Assembly: GCF_900102745.1 (NCBI RefSeq)
Contig: NZ_FMZF01000007.1
Span: forward strand, 62,001 to 126,000
Direction of reading: 5' to 3'
Source: Geodermatophilus telluris
Lineage (GTDB): Bacteria > Actinomycetota > Actinomycetes > Mycobacteriales > Geodermatophilaceae
Length of the DNA stretch: 64,000 bases
The position numbers and the translations under genes were made by a program. Below, one piece after another: positions 1 through 9,011 of the stretch; within the stretch, counting starts at the first letter, position 1, and the number at the start of each line of letters is the position of its first letter. The notes under the pieces are model-generated. The model was given only the letters and a program-made list of their open reading frames with translations. It did no database searches and was not told where the DNA came from.

Positions 1-52
1 CCCTCCCAGGCATCCCACCCCCCGGCCCGGGGACGGCCGGCGCGGGGGAGCC

Positions 53-2308
53 GTGACGCGCCGTCGGCGGACCCGGGCCCTGACGACGGCCCTGCTGGTG
101 CTCCCGCTGCTCGCCGCCGCGCCGCCCGCCCCGGCCGCGCCCGCCACCCCCACGCCGGCACCGCCCGCCGACGACCGGCCGGTCGCCGTCGAGGTCACCC
201 GGCTCGACCCGCGCACCGTCGCACCCGGGGGCACGGTCACCGTCGAGGGCCGGCTGACCAACACCGGCAGCGAGACGCTCACCGACCTCACCGTGCGCCT
301 GCAGCGCGGTGAGGTGGTCACCACCCGGGCCGAGCTGCTCGCCGCCGACGCCGACCCCGACCCGGTCACCGCCGTCAGCACCGCGTTCGCCCCGGTCGCC
401 GGGGAGCTCGCGCCCGGCGCCGAGGCGACCTTCGCCTACACCGCGACCACCGCCGACCTGGGCATGGACCGCGACGGCGTCTACCCGCTGCTGCTCAACC
501 TCAACGCCACCGACCCCGACGGCGGGCAGAGCCGGGTCGGCGAGGTGACCACCTCGGTCGTGCAGCAGACCGCACCCCCGGCGTCGGCCACGTCGGTCGC
601 CTGGCTGTGGCCGCTGGTCGAGCGCACCCACCGGGACGCCGCCGGCGGCTTCGTCGACGACGGGCTGGCGGCGGCGGTGTCCGGCGACGGCCGGCTCGAC
701 CGCGCGCTCGCGGTGCTCGAGCGCCTGCCCGGCGCGGTCCTGCCCGGCGCCACCGGGCCCGGCCCGCTCGCGCCGGTGACCCTGGCGATCGACCCGGTGC
801 TGGTGGAGGAGCTCGCCCTGATGGCCGAGGGGCCCTACGCCGTGGCCGGCCAGGACGGCGCCGGCACCGGCACCGAGGCCGCCGCCGCGTGGTTGGACCG
901 GCTGCGCGCCGTGGCCGCCGACCACCCCGTCGTCGCGCTGTCCTACGGCGACGTCGACGCCGACGCGCTGCAGGCCGCCGGCCTCCCCGCCGTCGTCACC
1001 CGCAGCCTGCCCCGCGCCGCGGAGGACGCGGCCGACCGCGACGGCGGCGCCGTGGCGAGCGGCGACTCCCCGGGCCCGGCCGGCGCCGACCTGCTGACCG
1101 AGCGGCTCGGCGTCACGCTCCGCACCGACCTCGCCTGGGCGGCCGGCGGCGCACTGCGCGCCGACACCCTGACCACGCTCACCGACGGCGGCGTCGAGTC
1201 GGTGGTGCTCGACTCCGGCGCGCTGACCGGCGCGGACGACGTCCTGGGGCTCGACGGCTCCGCCGCCGCGCGGGCGACCGTCGCCGGGCAGGACGGACCG
1301 GTCCCCGCGCTCGTCGCCGACGGGCAGCTCTCCGGCCTGGTCGGGTCGGCCGGGACCGCCGAGGGCGGCGTGCGGGTGGCCGAGCAGCGCTACCTCGCCG
1401 AGCTGGTGCTGCTCTCCCAGCAGCCGGTGGCCGACCCGGCGGGTCAGACCGTGCTGGTCGCGCCGCCACGGGACGTCGACCCCGACCCCGCCGGCGTCGC
1501 CGCGATGATCGCCGACACGACGCTGCCCGGGCTGCGCCCGGCCACCCTCGCCGATCTCGCCGCGGGGCCGGTCAGCGGCGCGGACGGGGCGCTCGGCCCC
1601 GCCGACGGTGAGAACGGGGAGGCCCTGGCGCTCGACCCGGCCGCCCTGACCGACGTCGCCGCCGCGGTGGACCTGCGCGACGACCTGGCCGGCGCCGTCG
1701 TCGGCGAGCCCGCCGACGCGCTGGCCCCCTACGACGCCGCCACCGCGCGCGCAGCCTCCGCCACCTGGCGAGGCGACCCCGAGGGCGCGCGCGCCGCCGC
1801 GGCCGACCTGCGCGCCACCGTCGGCGGGCTGCGCGAGCAGGTGACCCTGCTGTCCCCGGCCGAGGGCAGCTACAGCCTGGCCTCGAACGACGCGCCGCTG
1901 GTGCTCACGGTGCAGAACGACCTGCCCTTCGCCGTCCGGGTGCGGGTCGCCGTGCGCACCCGCGACAACGTCGGGCTGGCGATCGACGACGTCGGCGTCC
2001 AGGAGGTCGCGCCGCAGCAGCGCACGACGCTGCAGGTGCCCACCCACCTGAGCCAGTCGGGGCGCTTCGCCGTGACCGCGGCGCTCACCACGCCCGACGG
2101 CGGGCCGCTGGGCGACCCGGTGGCGATCCAGGTGCGCAGCACCACGTACGGCACCATCTCGCTGTCGATCACCATCGGCGCCGCTGTCCTGCTCGGCCTG
2201 CTCTTCCTCCGCCGCGGGGTGCTGTTCGTGCTGCGCCGCCGCCGGGGCGCGGCCGAGGAGGAGCAGCCCGAGGGCACCGCCTGGCCGCCCAGCCGGAGCC
2301 CGGTGTGA
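53..2308 (+). CDS. DUF6049 family secreted/membrane-anchored protein
   Basis: A 751-residue protein with an Arg-rich start, a hydrophobic Ala/Leu/Pro signal segment (about residues 8-30), a long extracellular part and one C-terminal membrane helix (about 702-722) followed by a basic tail. The region after the signal looks like a beta-rich domain. This matches the actinobacterial DUF6049 family, which sits directly upstream of murJ (Rv3909 in M. tuberculosis); its biochemical role is unknown. The GTG start follows a GGGGGAG ribosome site. The stop overlaps the murJ start by four bases (GTGA), so translational coupling with MurJ is likely. The 52 bases before it hold no recognisable gene. Confidence 0.85.
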   Translation: MTRRRRTRALTTALLVLPLLAAAPPAPAAPATPTPAPPADDRPVAVEVTRLDPRTVAPGGTVTVEGRLTNTGSETLTDLTVRLQRGEVVTTRAELLAADADPDPVTAVSTAFAPVAGELAPGAEATFAYTATTADLGMDRDGVYPLLLNLNATDPDGGQSRVGEVTTSVVQQTAPPASATSVAWLWPLVERTHRDAAGGFVDDGLAAAVSGDGRLDRALAVLERLPGAVLPGATGPGPLAPVTLAIDPVLVEELALMAEGPYAVAGQDGAGTGTEAAAAWLDRLRAVAADHPVVALSYGDVDADALQAAGLPAVVTRSLPRAAEDAADRDGGAVASGDSPGPAGADLLTERLGVTLRTDLAWAAGGALRADTLTTLTDGGVESVVLDSGALTGADDVLGLDGSAAARATVAGQDGPVPALVADGQLSGLVGSAGTAEGGVRVAEQRYLAELVLLSQQPVADPAGQTVLVAPPRDVDPDPAGVAAMIADTTLPGLRPATLADLAAGPVSGADGALGPADGENGEALALDPAALTDVAAAVDLRDDLAGAVVGEPADALAPYDAATARAASATWRGDPEGARAAAADLRATVGGLREQVTLLSPAEGSYSLASNDAPLVLTVQNDLPFAVRVRVAVRTRDNVGLAIDDVGVQEVAPQQRTTLQVPTHLSQSGRFAVTAALTTPDGGPLGDPVAIQVRSTTYGTISLSITIGAAVLLGLLFLRRGVLFVLRRRRGAAEEEQPEGTAWPPSRSPV

Positions 2309-4425
2309 CCGGCCGCCCGCGCAGCGAGGAGGAGCTCACGGCCCGCGACCCGTCCCCCGACGTGGCGGAGGAGGGCCGGCCCGCCCGCGGTCCGGCGCCC
2401 CGTCCGCTGCCGCCGGTGCCGCCGGCCGCCCCGCCGTCGTCGCGGGCCGCGGCGCCGACCCCCTCGTCCTCGCCGTCCTCCCCGGCCCGGCCGGCCCGGC
2501 CGCTGCCCCCGCCGCCCTACCCGGTCGCGTCGCCCGGTCCCGCCCCCGCCGCACCGGCCCGGCCGGTGCCGCCGGTCCCCCCACCGGCCGCCGCACCGCA
2601 AGCCGCCGCACCGCCCGCGTCCGCACCGCCGGTGCCCGCGCCGGCCGCGCCGCAGCGCGCGCAGCGGCCGCTGCCGCCGGTGCCCCCGCCGGCCCGCCGC
2701 CGGTTCATCCCGGCCGACGAGACGCAGGTCATCCCGATCCTGCAGCTGCCGCCGGTGCCGCCCGGGCCGGAGGGGGAGACCGAGGAGGAGGCGCAGCAGC
2801 GGGAGGGCCCGCCCGGCGGCAGCCGGGGCATCCTGCGCGCCGCCGGCACCATGGCGGTGGCCACGCTCGTCTCCCGGGTCACCGGTCTGCTGCGCACGAT
2901 GGTGCTGGCCGCGGCGCTCGGCGTCGGGCTGGTCAACGACGCCTACAACACCGCCAACACGCTGCCCAACATCGTCTACGAGCTGCTGCTCGGCGGCGTG
3001 CTGACCTCGGTGATCGTGCCGCTGCTGGTGCACGCCCAGGAACGCGACCGCGACGGCGGGGTGGCCTACGCGCAGCGGCTGTCCACGCTGGCGATCTCCG
3101 GGCTGGTCCTGGTCACCGCGGTCGCCGTCGTCGTCGCGCCGCTGCTGACCGCCCTCTACGGCATCCAGGGCGACCCCGAGCAGGTGCGGCTGGCCAACTG
3201 GCTGGCCCGCATCCTGCTCGTCGAGATCGTCTTCTACGGGGTCGGGGCGCTGGCCCAGGCGATCCTCAACAGCCGCGGCGTCTTCGGCCCACCCGCCTGG
3301 GCGCCGGTGCTCAACAACGTCGTCGTCATCGTCACCGGCCTGCTGTTCCTGGCGGCCGGCGGCCCCGGCGGCCTCGAGCCGCGGACGATCACCGGCGGGC
3401 AGGTGTGGCTGCTCGGCGGCGGCACGCTGCTGGGCATCGTGCTGCAGGCGGTGGTCCTGGTGCCGCTGCTGCGCCGGGCCGGCGTCCCCCTGCGGCCGCG
3501 GTGGAACGTGCGCCAGACCGGCCTGCGCGAGGTCGGCGGCCTCGGCGGGTGGGTGGTCCTCTACGTCGCGGTCAGCCAGGTCGGCGTCATCGTCGCCACC
3601 CGGGTGGCCAACGCCGCGGCCCGCGAGGGCGGCCTGGGCTCGAGCGCCTTCGCCTACGCCAGCCTGCTGTTCCAGATGCCCTACGGGATCATCGGCGTCG
3701 CGCTGCTCACCGCCCTCGTGCCGCGGATGAGCCGCGCCGCCGCCCGCCACGACGTCCCCGGCGTGGTGCAGGACCTGGCGCTGGGCACCCGGCTCTCCGC
3801 GCTCGGCCTGCTGCCGGTCACCGCCGCGCTCACCGTGCTCGGCCCGGCCCTGGGCGTCGTCGCCTTCGCCCGCGGCAACACCTCCGTCGAGCAGGCCCAG
3901 GGCATCGGCGCGGCGCTGGCCATCGGCGCGTTCGGCCTGCTGCCGATGGCGGTCACCCTGCTGCAGCTGCGGGTCTTCTACGCGATGAAGGACGCCCGCA
4001 CGCCGACGCTCATCCAGGTCGGCATGGTCGCCGTCCGGGTACCGCTGCTGTTCCTGGTCCCGGCGCTGGTCGAGCCCGAGCACGTCGTCGCGGGACTCAT
4101 GCTGGCCACCAGCGTCACCTACCTCGCCGGCTGGGCGCTGGGGCACGTGGCGCTGCGCCGGCACCTGCGGACGGGAGCCGGCGGCCGGGCGCTGGGGCCG
4201 GTGCTGCGGATGGCCGCGGCGGCGGCCGTCGGGGCCCTCGCCGGCCGCCTGGTGGTCGGCGTGACGGACGACGCGTTCGGGACCTCGGCCGGGGGCTCGC
4301 TCGCGACCGTGCTGGTCGGTACCGTGGTCGTCGGTGCCACGACCCTGGCCGGGTTCGTGCTCGCCCGTGTCCCGGAGCTCCGGGAGCCCCTCGCCGCCGT
4401 CCGCGCGCGGCTGGGCCGCGGGTGA
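2305..4425 (+). CDS. murJ: MurJ/MviN lipid II flippase
   Basis: A 706-residue polytopic membrane protein. Residues 1 to about 170 are a Pro/Ala-rich cytoplasmic extension; the MviN domain begins near residue 172 and continues through about 14 hydrophobic segments to the end. MurJ flips lipid II across the cytoplasmic membrane for peptidoglycan synthesis. In M. tuberculosis the same polypeptide continues into a pseudokinase and an extracellular domain. Here the protein stops after the membrane domain and the pseudokinase is the next gene. Start is GTG inside the four-base overlap with the DUF6049 gene. Confidence 0.93.
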   Translation: MTGRPRSEEELTARDPSPDVAEEGRPARGPAPRPLPPVPPAAPPSSRAAAPTPSSSPSSPARPARPLPPPPYPVASPGPAPAAPARPVPPVPPPAAAPQAAAPPASAPPVPAPAAPQRAQRPLPPVPPPARRRFIPADETQVIPILQLPPVPPGPEGETEEEAQQREGPPGGSRGILRAAGTMAVATLVSRVTGLLRTMVLAAALGVGLVNDAYNTANTLPNIVYELLLGGVLTSVIVPLLVHAQERDRDGGVAYAQRLSTLAISGLVLVTAVAVVVAPLLTALYGIQGDPEQVRLANWLARILLVEIVFYGVGALAQAILNSRGVFGPPAWAPVLNNVVVIVTGLLFLAAGGPGGLEPRTITGGQVWLLGGGTLLGIVLQAVVLVPLLRRAGVPLRPRWNVRQTGLREVGGLGGWVVLYVAVSQVGVIVATRVANAAAREGGLGSSAFAYASLLFQMPYGIIGVALLTALVPRMSRAAARHDVPGVVQDLALGTRLSALGLLPVTAALTVLGPALGVVAFARGNTSVEQAQGIGAALAIGAFGLLPMAVTLLQLRVFYAMKDARTPTLIQVGMVAVRVPLLFLVPALVEPEHVVAGLMLATSVTYLAGWALGHVALRRHLRTGAGGRALGPVLRMAAAAAVGALAGRLVVGVTDDAFGTSAGGSLATVLVGTVVVGATTLAGFVLARVPELREPLAAVRARLGRG

Positions 4426-4499
4426 GCACCGTCCGTCCGGGTCCGGCGCCCGCACCGGGGCAGCCAGCCGCCGGACCCCGAGGGAGGTCGGCCACGTCG

Positions 4500-6140
4500 A
4501 TGACGTCCACGATCACCGGCCTCCCCGACCGCTACCGCCCCCTCGACGAGGTCGGCCCGGTCGAGCGGACCGAGACGGGCGTCATCCACAGCTGGCGGGC
4601 CAAGGACCGGGTCCTCAACCGCGACGTCGCCGTCCGCGTGCACGTGCCCGGCGGCCCGCCCGCCCGCGCCTGGATCACCCGCGCGCTGACCGCCGGCGGG
4701 CTGGCCACGCCCGCCCTGGCCATGGTCTACGACGCCTCCGAGGGCACCGGCGGCGGGTCGGGCAGCCCGGCCTACGTCGTCAACGAGTGGATCGACGGGC
4801 AGACCCTCGACGAGCGGCTGGCCGCCGGCCCCATGGGCGAGCGCGAGACGCGCACCGTGCTGCGCCGGCTGGCCGAGGGCGTCGCCGAGGCGCACCGGGT
4901 GGGCCTGGCCGTCGGCGGGCTCGGCCCCGAGACGGTCGTGCTGCGGCCCAACGGCCTGGTCGGCCTGCGCGCGGTCCCGGCGGCGACCGGCAGCGTGCAG
5001 GAGGACATCTCCGCCCTCGGCGCGCTGCTCGAGCTCTGCCTGACCGGCCGGCAGGCCGGCACCCCGGGCGCCGCGCCGGAGATCGGCGCCCCCGACCTCG
5101 CCGCGCTGGTCCGCCGGGCGCGCTCCACCGAGCCCGGCTCCCGGCTGTCCAGCGCCGCCGCGATGGCCGCGCTGCTCGCCGAGCGCCCCCGCACCGGCGC
5201 CCGCCCGGTCCGCGGCGGCGACGAGAGCGACAGCGGGTGGCTGGGCCGGCTGCGCGAGCACCGGGAGAGCGAGCGCGCCGCGGCGGCCGACCGCGCGGCC
5301 GACGCCGGTCACGGGGAGGACGACGAGCGGCCGCAGCGCCGGCCGCCCGGCACCCTGCCGCCCGTCCCGAGCGGCCGCCGGTCCGACCACGACGACCTCC
5401 TCGACGGCGACCACGGTGCCGACGACGACCTCGCCGACGACCTCGCCGACGACCTCGCGGCCGACGACGACCTCGACGGCGACGACCGGCCGGGCTCGGC
5501 CACCCGCCGGCGCCTGCTGGTCGTCGGGCTCCCGCTGCTGGCGCTGCTGATCGTCGTCGCGCTCGCCTGGTGGGTGGGCACGAGCGTGCTGTCGGTGGCC
5601 GACGAGGAGGTCGACCGGGTGCCGGGGGCCGCGCCGTCCGCCCCGTCCACCAGCCCCGCCGCCGAGACCAGCCCCGTCCCCGCGACCGCGGCCGGACCGG
5701 CGGCCATCACCGGTGCCACGGTGCTCGACCCGTTCGGGGACGGCGAGCCGGAGAACGTCGACGACGTCCCCGCCTCCTTCGACGGGGACCCGGCCACCGC
5801 CTGGTCGACGCTGACCTACCGGGGCTCGGCCGACTTCGGCAACCTCAAGCCCGGCGTCGGCGTCGTCTACGACCTCGGCTCGGCGCAGCCGGTGGGCGGG
5901 GTCACGCTCACCACGACGACGCCGGGCATCACCGTCGAGGTGCGCACCGGCGACTCGCCCGACGGCGACCTGGACTCCTACGCCGTCGCGGCCGACGGCA
6001 CCGTCGAGGGCACCACCGAGCTGACCTTCGACGAGCCGGTGACCACGCAGTACGTGGCGGTGTGGGTGACCGGCCTGGTGCCCGCCGACGACGGCTTCCA
6101 GGGGTCCCTGGCCGAGGTCGCGGTCAGCTCCGCCTCCTGA
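4500..6140 (+). CDS. Membrane-anchored pseudokinase (split MviN C-terminal half)
   Basis: About 546 residues: a Ser/Thr-kinase-like domain (about 8-230), a charged Asp-rich linker, one membrane helix (about 337-360) and a discoidin-like beta-rich extracellular domain (about 410-546). The catalytic signatures are gone: the VAIK lysine is Arg (VAVRV), the HRD region reads GGLGPETVVL without a catalytic Asp, and no DFG is visible. This layout equals the C-terminal half of mycobacterial MviN (Rv3910), whose phosphorylated pseudokinase binds FhaA; I infer the same role here as a separate protein. ATG 4500 lies behind GAGGGAGG. An upstream GTG at 4422 overlaps the murJ stop (GTGA) and would add 26 residues. 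No sigM lies between this gene and trxB, unlike in mycobacteria. Confidence 0.85.
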   Translation: MTSTITGLPDRYRPLDEVGPVERTETGVIHSWRAKDRVLNRDVAVRVHVPGGPPARAWITRALTAGGLATPALAMVYDASEGTGGGSGSPAYVVNEWIDGQTLDERLAAGPMGERETRTVLRRLAEGVAEAHRVGLAVGGLGPETVVLRPNGLVGLRAVPAATGSVQEDISALGALLELCLTGRQAGTPGAAPEIGAPDLAALVRRARSTEPGSRLSSAAAMAALLAERPRTGARPVRGGDESDSGWLGRLREHRESERAAAADRAADAGHGEDDERPQRRPPGTLPPVPSGRRSDHDDLLDGDHGADDDLADDLADDLAADDDLDGDDRPGSATRRRLLVVGLPLLALLIVVALAWWVGTSVLSVADEEVDRVPGAAPSAPSTSPAAETSPVPATAAGPAAITGATVLDPFGDGEPENVDDVPASFDGDPATAWSTLTYRGSADFGNLKPGVGVVYDLGSAQPVGGVTLTTTTPGITVEVRTGDSPDGDLDSYAVAADGTVEGTTELTFDEPVTTQYVAVWVTGLVPADDGFQGSLAEVAVSSAS

Positions 6141-6204
6141 GCGGCGTCCCCCCGGACGGGGGCCGGCGGCGGCCCACCCGTCCCCTGACCACGGAATGCG
6201 GCCC

Positions 6205-6210
6205 TACGAT
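6205..6210 (+). promoter_or_regulatory. Candidate -10 element of trxB (leaderless start)
   Basis: TACGAT ends eight bases before the GTG start of trxB, which would put transcription initiation at or within a few bases of the start codon. No ribosome binding site lies in between. No convincing -35 was found. Confidence 0.45.
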
Positions 6211-6218
6211 CTGGCGTT

Positions 6219-7238
6219 GTGCCGCGCGTGACCCACTCCCAGCCCACCCCCGGCCCCGCCACGACGACCGAGATCACCTCCCCGGCGATCCCGCCCGCCG
6301 AGCACGACGGCGTCCGTGACCTGATCATCATCGGGTCGGGCCCGGCGGGCTACACCGCGGCCGTCTACGCCGCGCGGGCCAACCTGCACCCGCTGGTCTT
6401 CGAGGGCTCCCAGTTCGGCGGCGCCCTGATGACGACCACCGAGGTGGAGAACTTCCCCGGCTTCGCCGAGGGCATCCAGGGCCCCGAGCTGATGATGGAC
6501 ATGCGCACCCAGGCCGAGCGCTTCGGCGCCGAGCTGGTGGCCCGCGACGTCTCCGAGGTCGACCTGACCGCCAGCCCCAAGGTGGTCAAGGTCGGCGACG
6601 AGGTGCACCTCGCGCACGCGGTCATCGTCGCCACCGGGTCGAAGTACCGGTACCTGGGCCTGGACAACGAGCAGCGCCTGCTCGGCCACGGCGTCTCGGC
6701 CTGCGCCACCTGTGACGGCTTCTTCTTCCGCGACCAGGACATCGTCGTCGTCGGCGGTGGCGACTCGGCGATGGAGGAGGCCACCTTCCTCACCCGCTTC
6801 GCCAAGACGGTCACCGTCGTCCACCGGCGGGAGGAGCTGCGCGCCTCGAAGATCATGCAGAAGCGCGCGCAGGACAACGAGAAGATCCGCTGGGCCCTCG
6901 GCAAGCAGGTCACCGACGTCCTCGGCGACTCCACCGTCTCCGGCGTCCAGCTCACCGACGTGGCCTCCGGCGCCACCGAGGAGCTCCCCGTCTCGGGCGT
7001 GTTCGTCGCCATCGGCCACGACCCGCGCAGCGAGCTGTTCGTCGGGCAGCTCAAGCTCGACGACTCCGGCTACATCCAGGTCGAGCACCCCACCACGCGC
7101 ACCAACCTCGACGGCGTCTTCGCCTGCGGCGACGTCGTCGACCACGTGTACCGGCAGGCCATCACCTCGGCCGGCACCGGGGCGGCGGCGGCCATCGACG
7201 CCGAGCGCTGGCTGGCCGAGACCTTCGACGAGCGCTGA
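6219..7238 (+). CDS. trxB: Thioredoxin reductase
   Basis: A 339-residue flavoprotein that reduces thioredoxin with NADPH. The FAD-binding [10 protein letters not shown] motif follows an N-terminal extension of about 35 residues. The redox-active CATC motif is present, followed by the NADP-binding [10 protein letters not shown] motif, and the second FAD motif (GVFACGDV) is near the C-terminus. The partner thioredoxin gene follows. The GTG start is eight bases downstream of a TACGAT element, suggesting a leaderless mRNA. A palindromic repeat begins just after the stop. Confidence 0.96.
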   Translation: MPRVTHSQPTPGPATTTEITSPAIPPAEHDGVRDLIIIGSGPAGYTAAVYAARANLHPLVFEGSQFGGALMTTTEVENFPGFAEGIQGPELMMDMRTQAERFGAELVARDVSEVDLTASPKVVKVGDEVHLAHAVIVATGSKYRYLGLDNEQRLLGHGVSACATCDGFFFRDQDIVVVGGGDSAMEEATFLTRFAKTVTVVHRREELRASKIMQKRAQDNEKIRWALGKQVTDVLGDSTVSGVQLTDVASGATEELPVSGVFVAIGHDPRSELFVGQLKLDDSGYIQVEHPTTRTNLDGVFACGDVVDHVYRQAITSAGTGAAAAIDAERWLAETFDER

Positions 7239-7304
7239 GGAGGGACCCCCTCGCCGCCCACGCCTCGCTCCGCTCGGCGCGGGACCCTGCGAGGGGGCCG
7301 TTCC
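7239..7304 (+). repeat. Intergenic palindrome, family 1 copy A
   Basis: A nested inverted repeat directly after the trxB stop. Outer arms are CCCCCTCGC (7246-7254) and GCGAGGGGG (7289-7297); an inner pair CCCACGCC / GGCGCGGG has one mismatch. The same architecture occurs after the dnaN and gyrB stops with different but still complementary outer arms. It may act as a terminator or as an RNA-structured repeat; there is no U tract. Confidence 0.75.
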
Positions 7305-7387
7305 GGGCATAGCGCGCCCTCTCCGCGGGTTACCCCCGGCAGAGGCCCCACACCGCAGACCTCGATCGACCCACAGGGAGAACGACC

Positions 7388-7714
7388 ATGGCAGGCAACA
7401 CCGTGACCGTCACCGACGCCAGCTTCGCCAACGAGGTGCTGGGCAGCGACAAGCCCGTCCTCGTGGACTTCTGGGCGGAGTGGTGCGGCCCGTGCAAGAT
7501 GGTCGCCCCCGTCCTGGAGGAGATCGCCCGCGAGCACGGCGACAAGCTGACGATCGCCAAGCTCAACATCGACGAGAACCCGCAGATCGCCCGTGACTAC
7601 CAGGTCATGTCGATCCCGACGATGACCGTCTTCCAGGGCGGCAAGCCGGTGAAGAGCATCATCGGCGCCAAGCCGAAGGGCGCCATCCTCTCCGACCTGG
7701 CCGACTACATCTGA
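7388..7714 (+). CDS. trxA: Thioredoxin
   Basis: A 108-residue thioredoxin with the canonical WCGPC active site near residues 33-37 and the cis-proline SIPT motif. It is the disulfide-reducing partner of the upstream trxB product. ATG start behind AGGGAGA. The 149-base gap after trxB holds a palindrome, so trxA may be transcribed partly on its own. A strong hairpin follows. Confidence 0.96.
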   Translation: MAGNTVTVTDASFANEVLGSDKPVLVDFWAEWCGPCKMVAPVLEEIAREHGDKLTIAKLNIDENPQIARDYQVMSIPTMTVFQGGKPVKSIIGAKPKGAILSDLADYI

Positions 7715-7755
7715 GCCGGGACACCTGAGGCAGGACCTCCCCCTCGGGAGGCCGA

Positions 7756-7796
7756 CACCGGGGCCCGCTCCTCCCCCGGAGGAGCGGGCCCCGGTG
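7756..7796 (+). terminator. Strong hairpin after trxA
   Basis: A perfect 19-bp stem (7756-7774 with 7778-7796) and a three-base loop, 41 bases after the trxA stop. No T tract follows, which is usual for GC-rich actinobacterial terminators. Confidence 0.8.
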
Positions 7797-7854
7797 CGTC
7801 CGGGGGACCCCCGGCGGGCCGGTCGGGGTCGTGGACGGGACAATCGGGAGCACG

Positions 7855-9003
7855 ATGGGTAGCGAGAGCAGCATGCAGCCGCTGGGTCCCGGCAGCCGGG
7901 GCCCCGCCGTGGCCGACGTCCGGGCCGCCCTGCGCAGTCTGGGCCTGCTCGCACCGGCCGACGGCATCCCGGACGACGACGGCGCCGAGGTGTACGACCA
8001 GGCCACCGAGCTCGCCGTCCGGCACTTCCAGCAGGTGCGCGGGCTGTCGGTCGACGGCCGCGTCGGCGAGGAGACCTACCGGGCGCTGTCGGAGGCGCGC
8101 TGGTCGCTGGGCGACCGGCTGCTGCACCACGACCCCGAGCGGCCGATGCGCGGCGACGACGTCACCGGCCTGCAGGAGCGGCTGCTCGAGCTCGGCTACG
8201 ACGCCGGCCGCGCCGACGGCACCTTCGGCCCGGAGACCGAGACCGGCCTGCGCACCTTCCAGCGCGACTACGGGCTGACCGCCGACGGCACGTGCGGGCC
8301 GGCCACGCTGCGCGCGCTGCGCCAGCTCGGCCGCAAGGTCACCGGCGGCCGCCCGCAGCTGCTCCGGCAGAGCGCCTCCTTCGTCGACAGCGGCCCGCAC
8401 CTGATCGGCCGCCGCATCGTCGTCGACCCCGGACACGGCGGCGACGACCCCGGCTGCACCTCCGGCGAGACCACCGAGGCCGACCTCGTGCTCGACCTCG
8501 CCCGCCGCATCGAGGGCCAGCTGGCCGCCGCCGGTGCCACGGTCTACCTCACCCGCGGCCCCGACCAGGACCCCACCGCCGCCGAGCGCACCCGCTTCGC
8601 CAACGACGCCCGCGCCGACCTGTTCGTCTCCCTGCACCTGGACGCGCACGAGTCCGAGCACGCCCGCGGCGTGGCCAGCTACTACTACGGCACCGGCTCC
8701 GGGACGTCGTCGACGGTGGGGGAGCGGTTCGCCGACCTGGTCCGCCGCGAGGTCACCGCCCGCACCGGCATGCTCGACCTCGGGGGGCACCCCAAGACGT
8801 GGGACCTGCTGCGGATGAGCCGCATGCCCGCCGTCCGGCTCGACTGCGGCTACCTCTCCCACCCGGTCGACCGGCTGCTGCTGCTCGACGCCCGGGTGCG
8901 CAGCAGCGTCGCCTCCGCCGTCCTGGCCGCCGTCCAGCGGCTGTTCCTGCCGGCCGACGCCGACCCCCCCACCGGCACCTTCGTCCTGCCCAGCCGGGTG
9001 TAG
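7855..9003 (+). CDS. cwlM: CwlM-like N-acetylmuramoyl-L-alanine amidase family protein
   Basis: About 382 residues: two tandem peptidoglycan-binding (PG_binding_1) domains (about 10-85 and 95-160), then an Amidase_3 domain (about 186-365). The zinc-site motifs are present: DPGHGG (His194), Glu208 and SLHLDAH (His261). The position expected for the catalytic Glu in the E-x-GFLSN motif reads LDCGYLSH, with Asp330. There is no signal peptide, so the protein should be cytoplasmic, as is mycobacterial CwlM, which is phosphorylated by PknB, activates MurA and binds FhaA. ATG 7855 has GGGAG five bases upstream; GTG 7831 would add eight residues. A regulatory rather than hydrolytic role is inference. 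Confidence 0.85.
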   Translation: MGSESSMQPLGPGSRGPAVADVRAALRSLGLLAPADGIPDDDGAEVYDQATELAVRHFQQVRGLSVDGRVGEETYRALSEARWSLGDRLLHHDPERPMRGDDVTGLQERLLELGYDAGRADGTFGPETETGLRTFQRDYGLTADGTCGPATLRALRQLGRKVTGGRPQLLRQSASFVDSGPHLIGRRIVVDPGHGGDDPGCTSGETTEADLVLDLARRIEGQLAAAGATVYLTRGPDQDPTAAERTRFANDARADLFVSLHLDAHESEHARGVASYYYGTGSGTSSTVGERFADLVRREVTARTGMLDLGGHPKTWDLLRMSRMPAVRLDCGYLSHPVDRLLLLDARVRSSVASAVLAAVQRLFLPADADPPTGTFVLPSRV

Positions 9004-9011
9004 CCGCGCGG

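Noticed and set aside
1870..4455. Very long minus-strand open frame (861 codons) opposite the DUF6049 gene and murJ
   Set aside because: Composition is Arg/Gly/Gln/Asp low complexity, typical of antisense frames in very GC-rich DNA. It is covered by two well-supported genes on the other strand.
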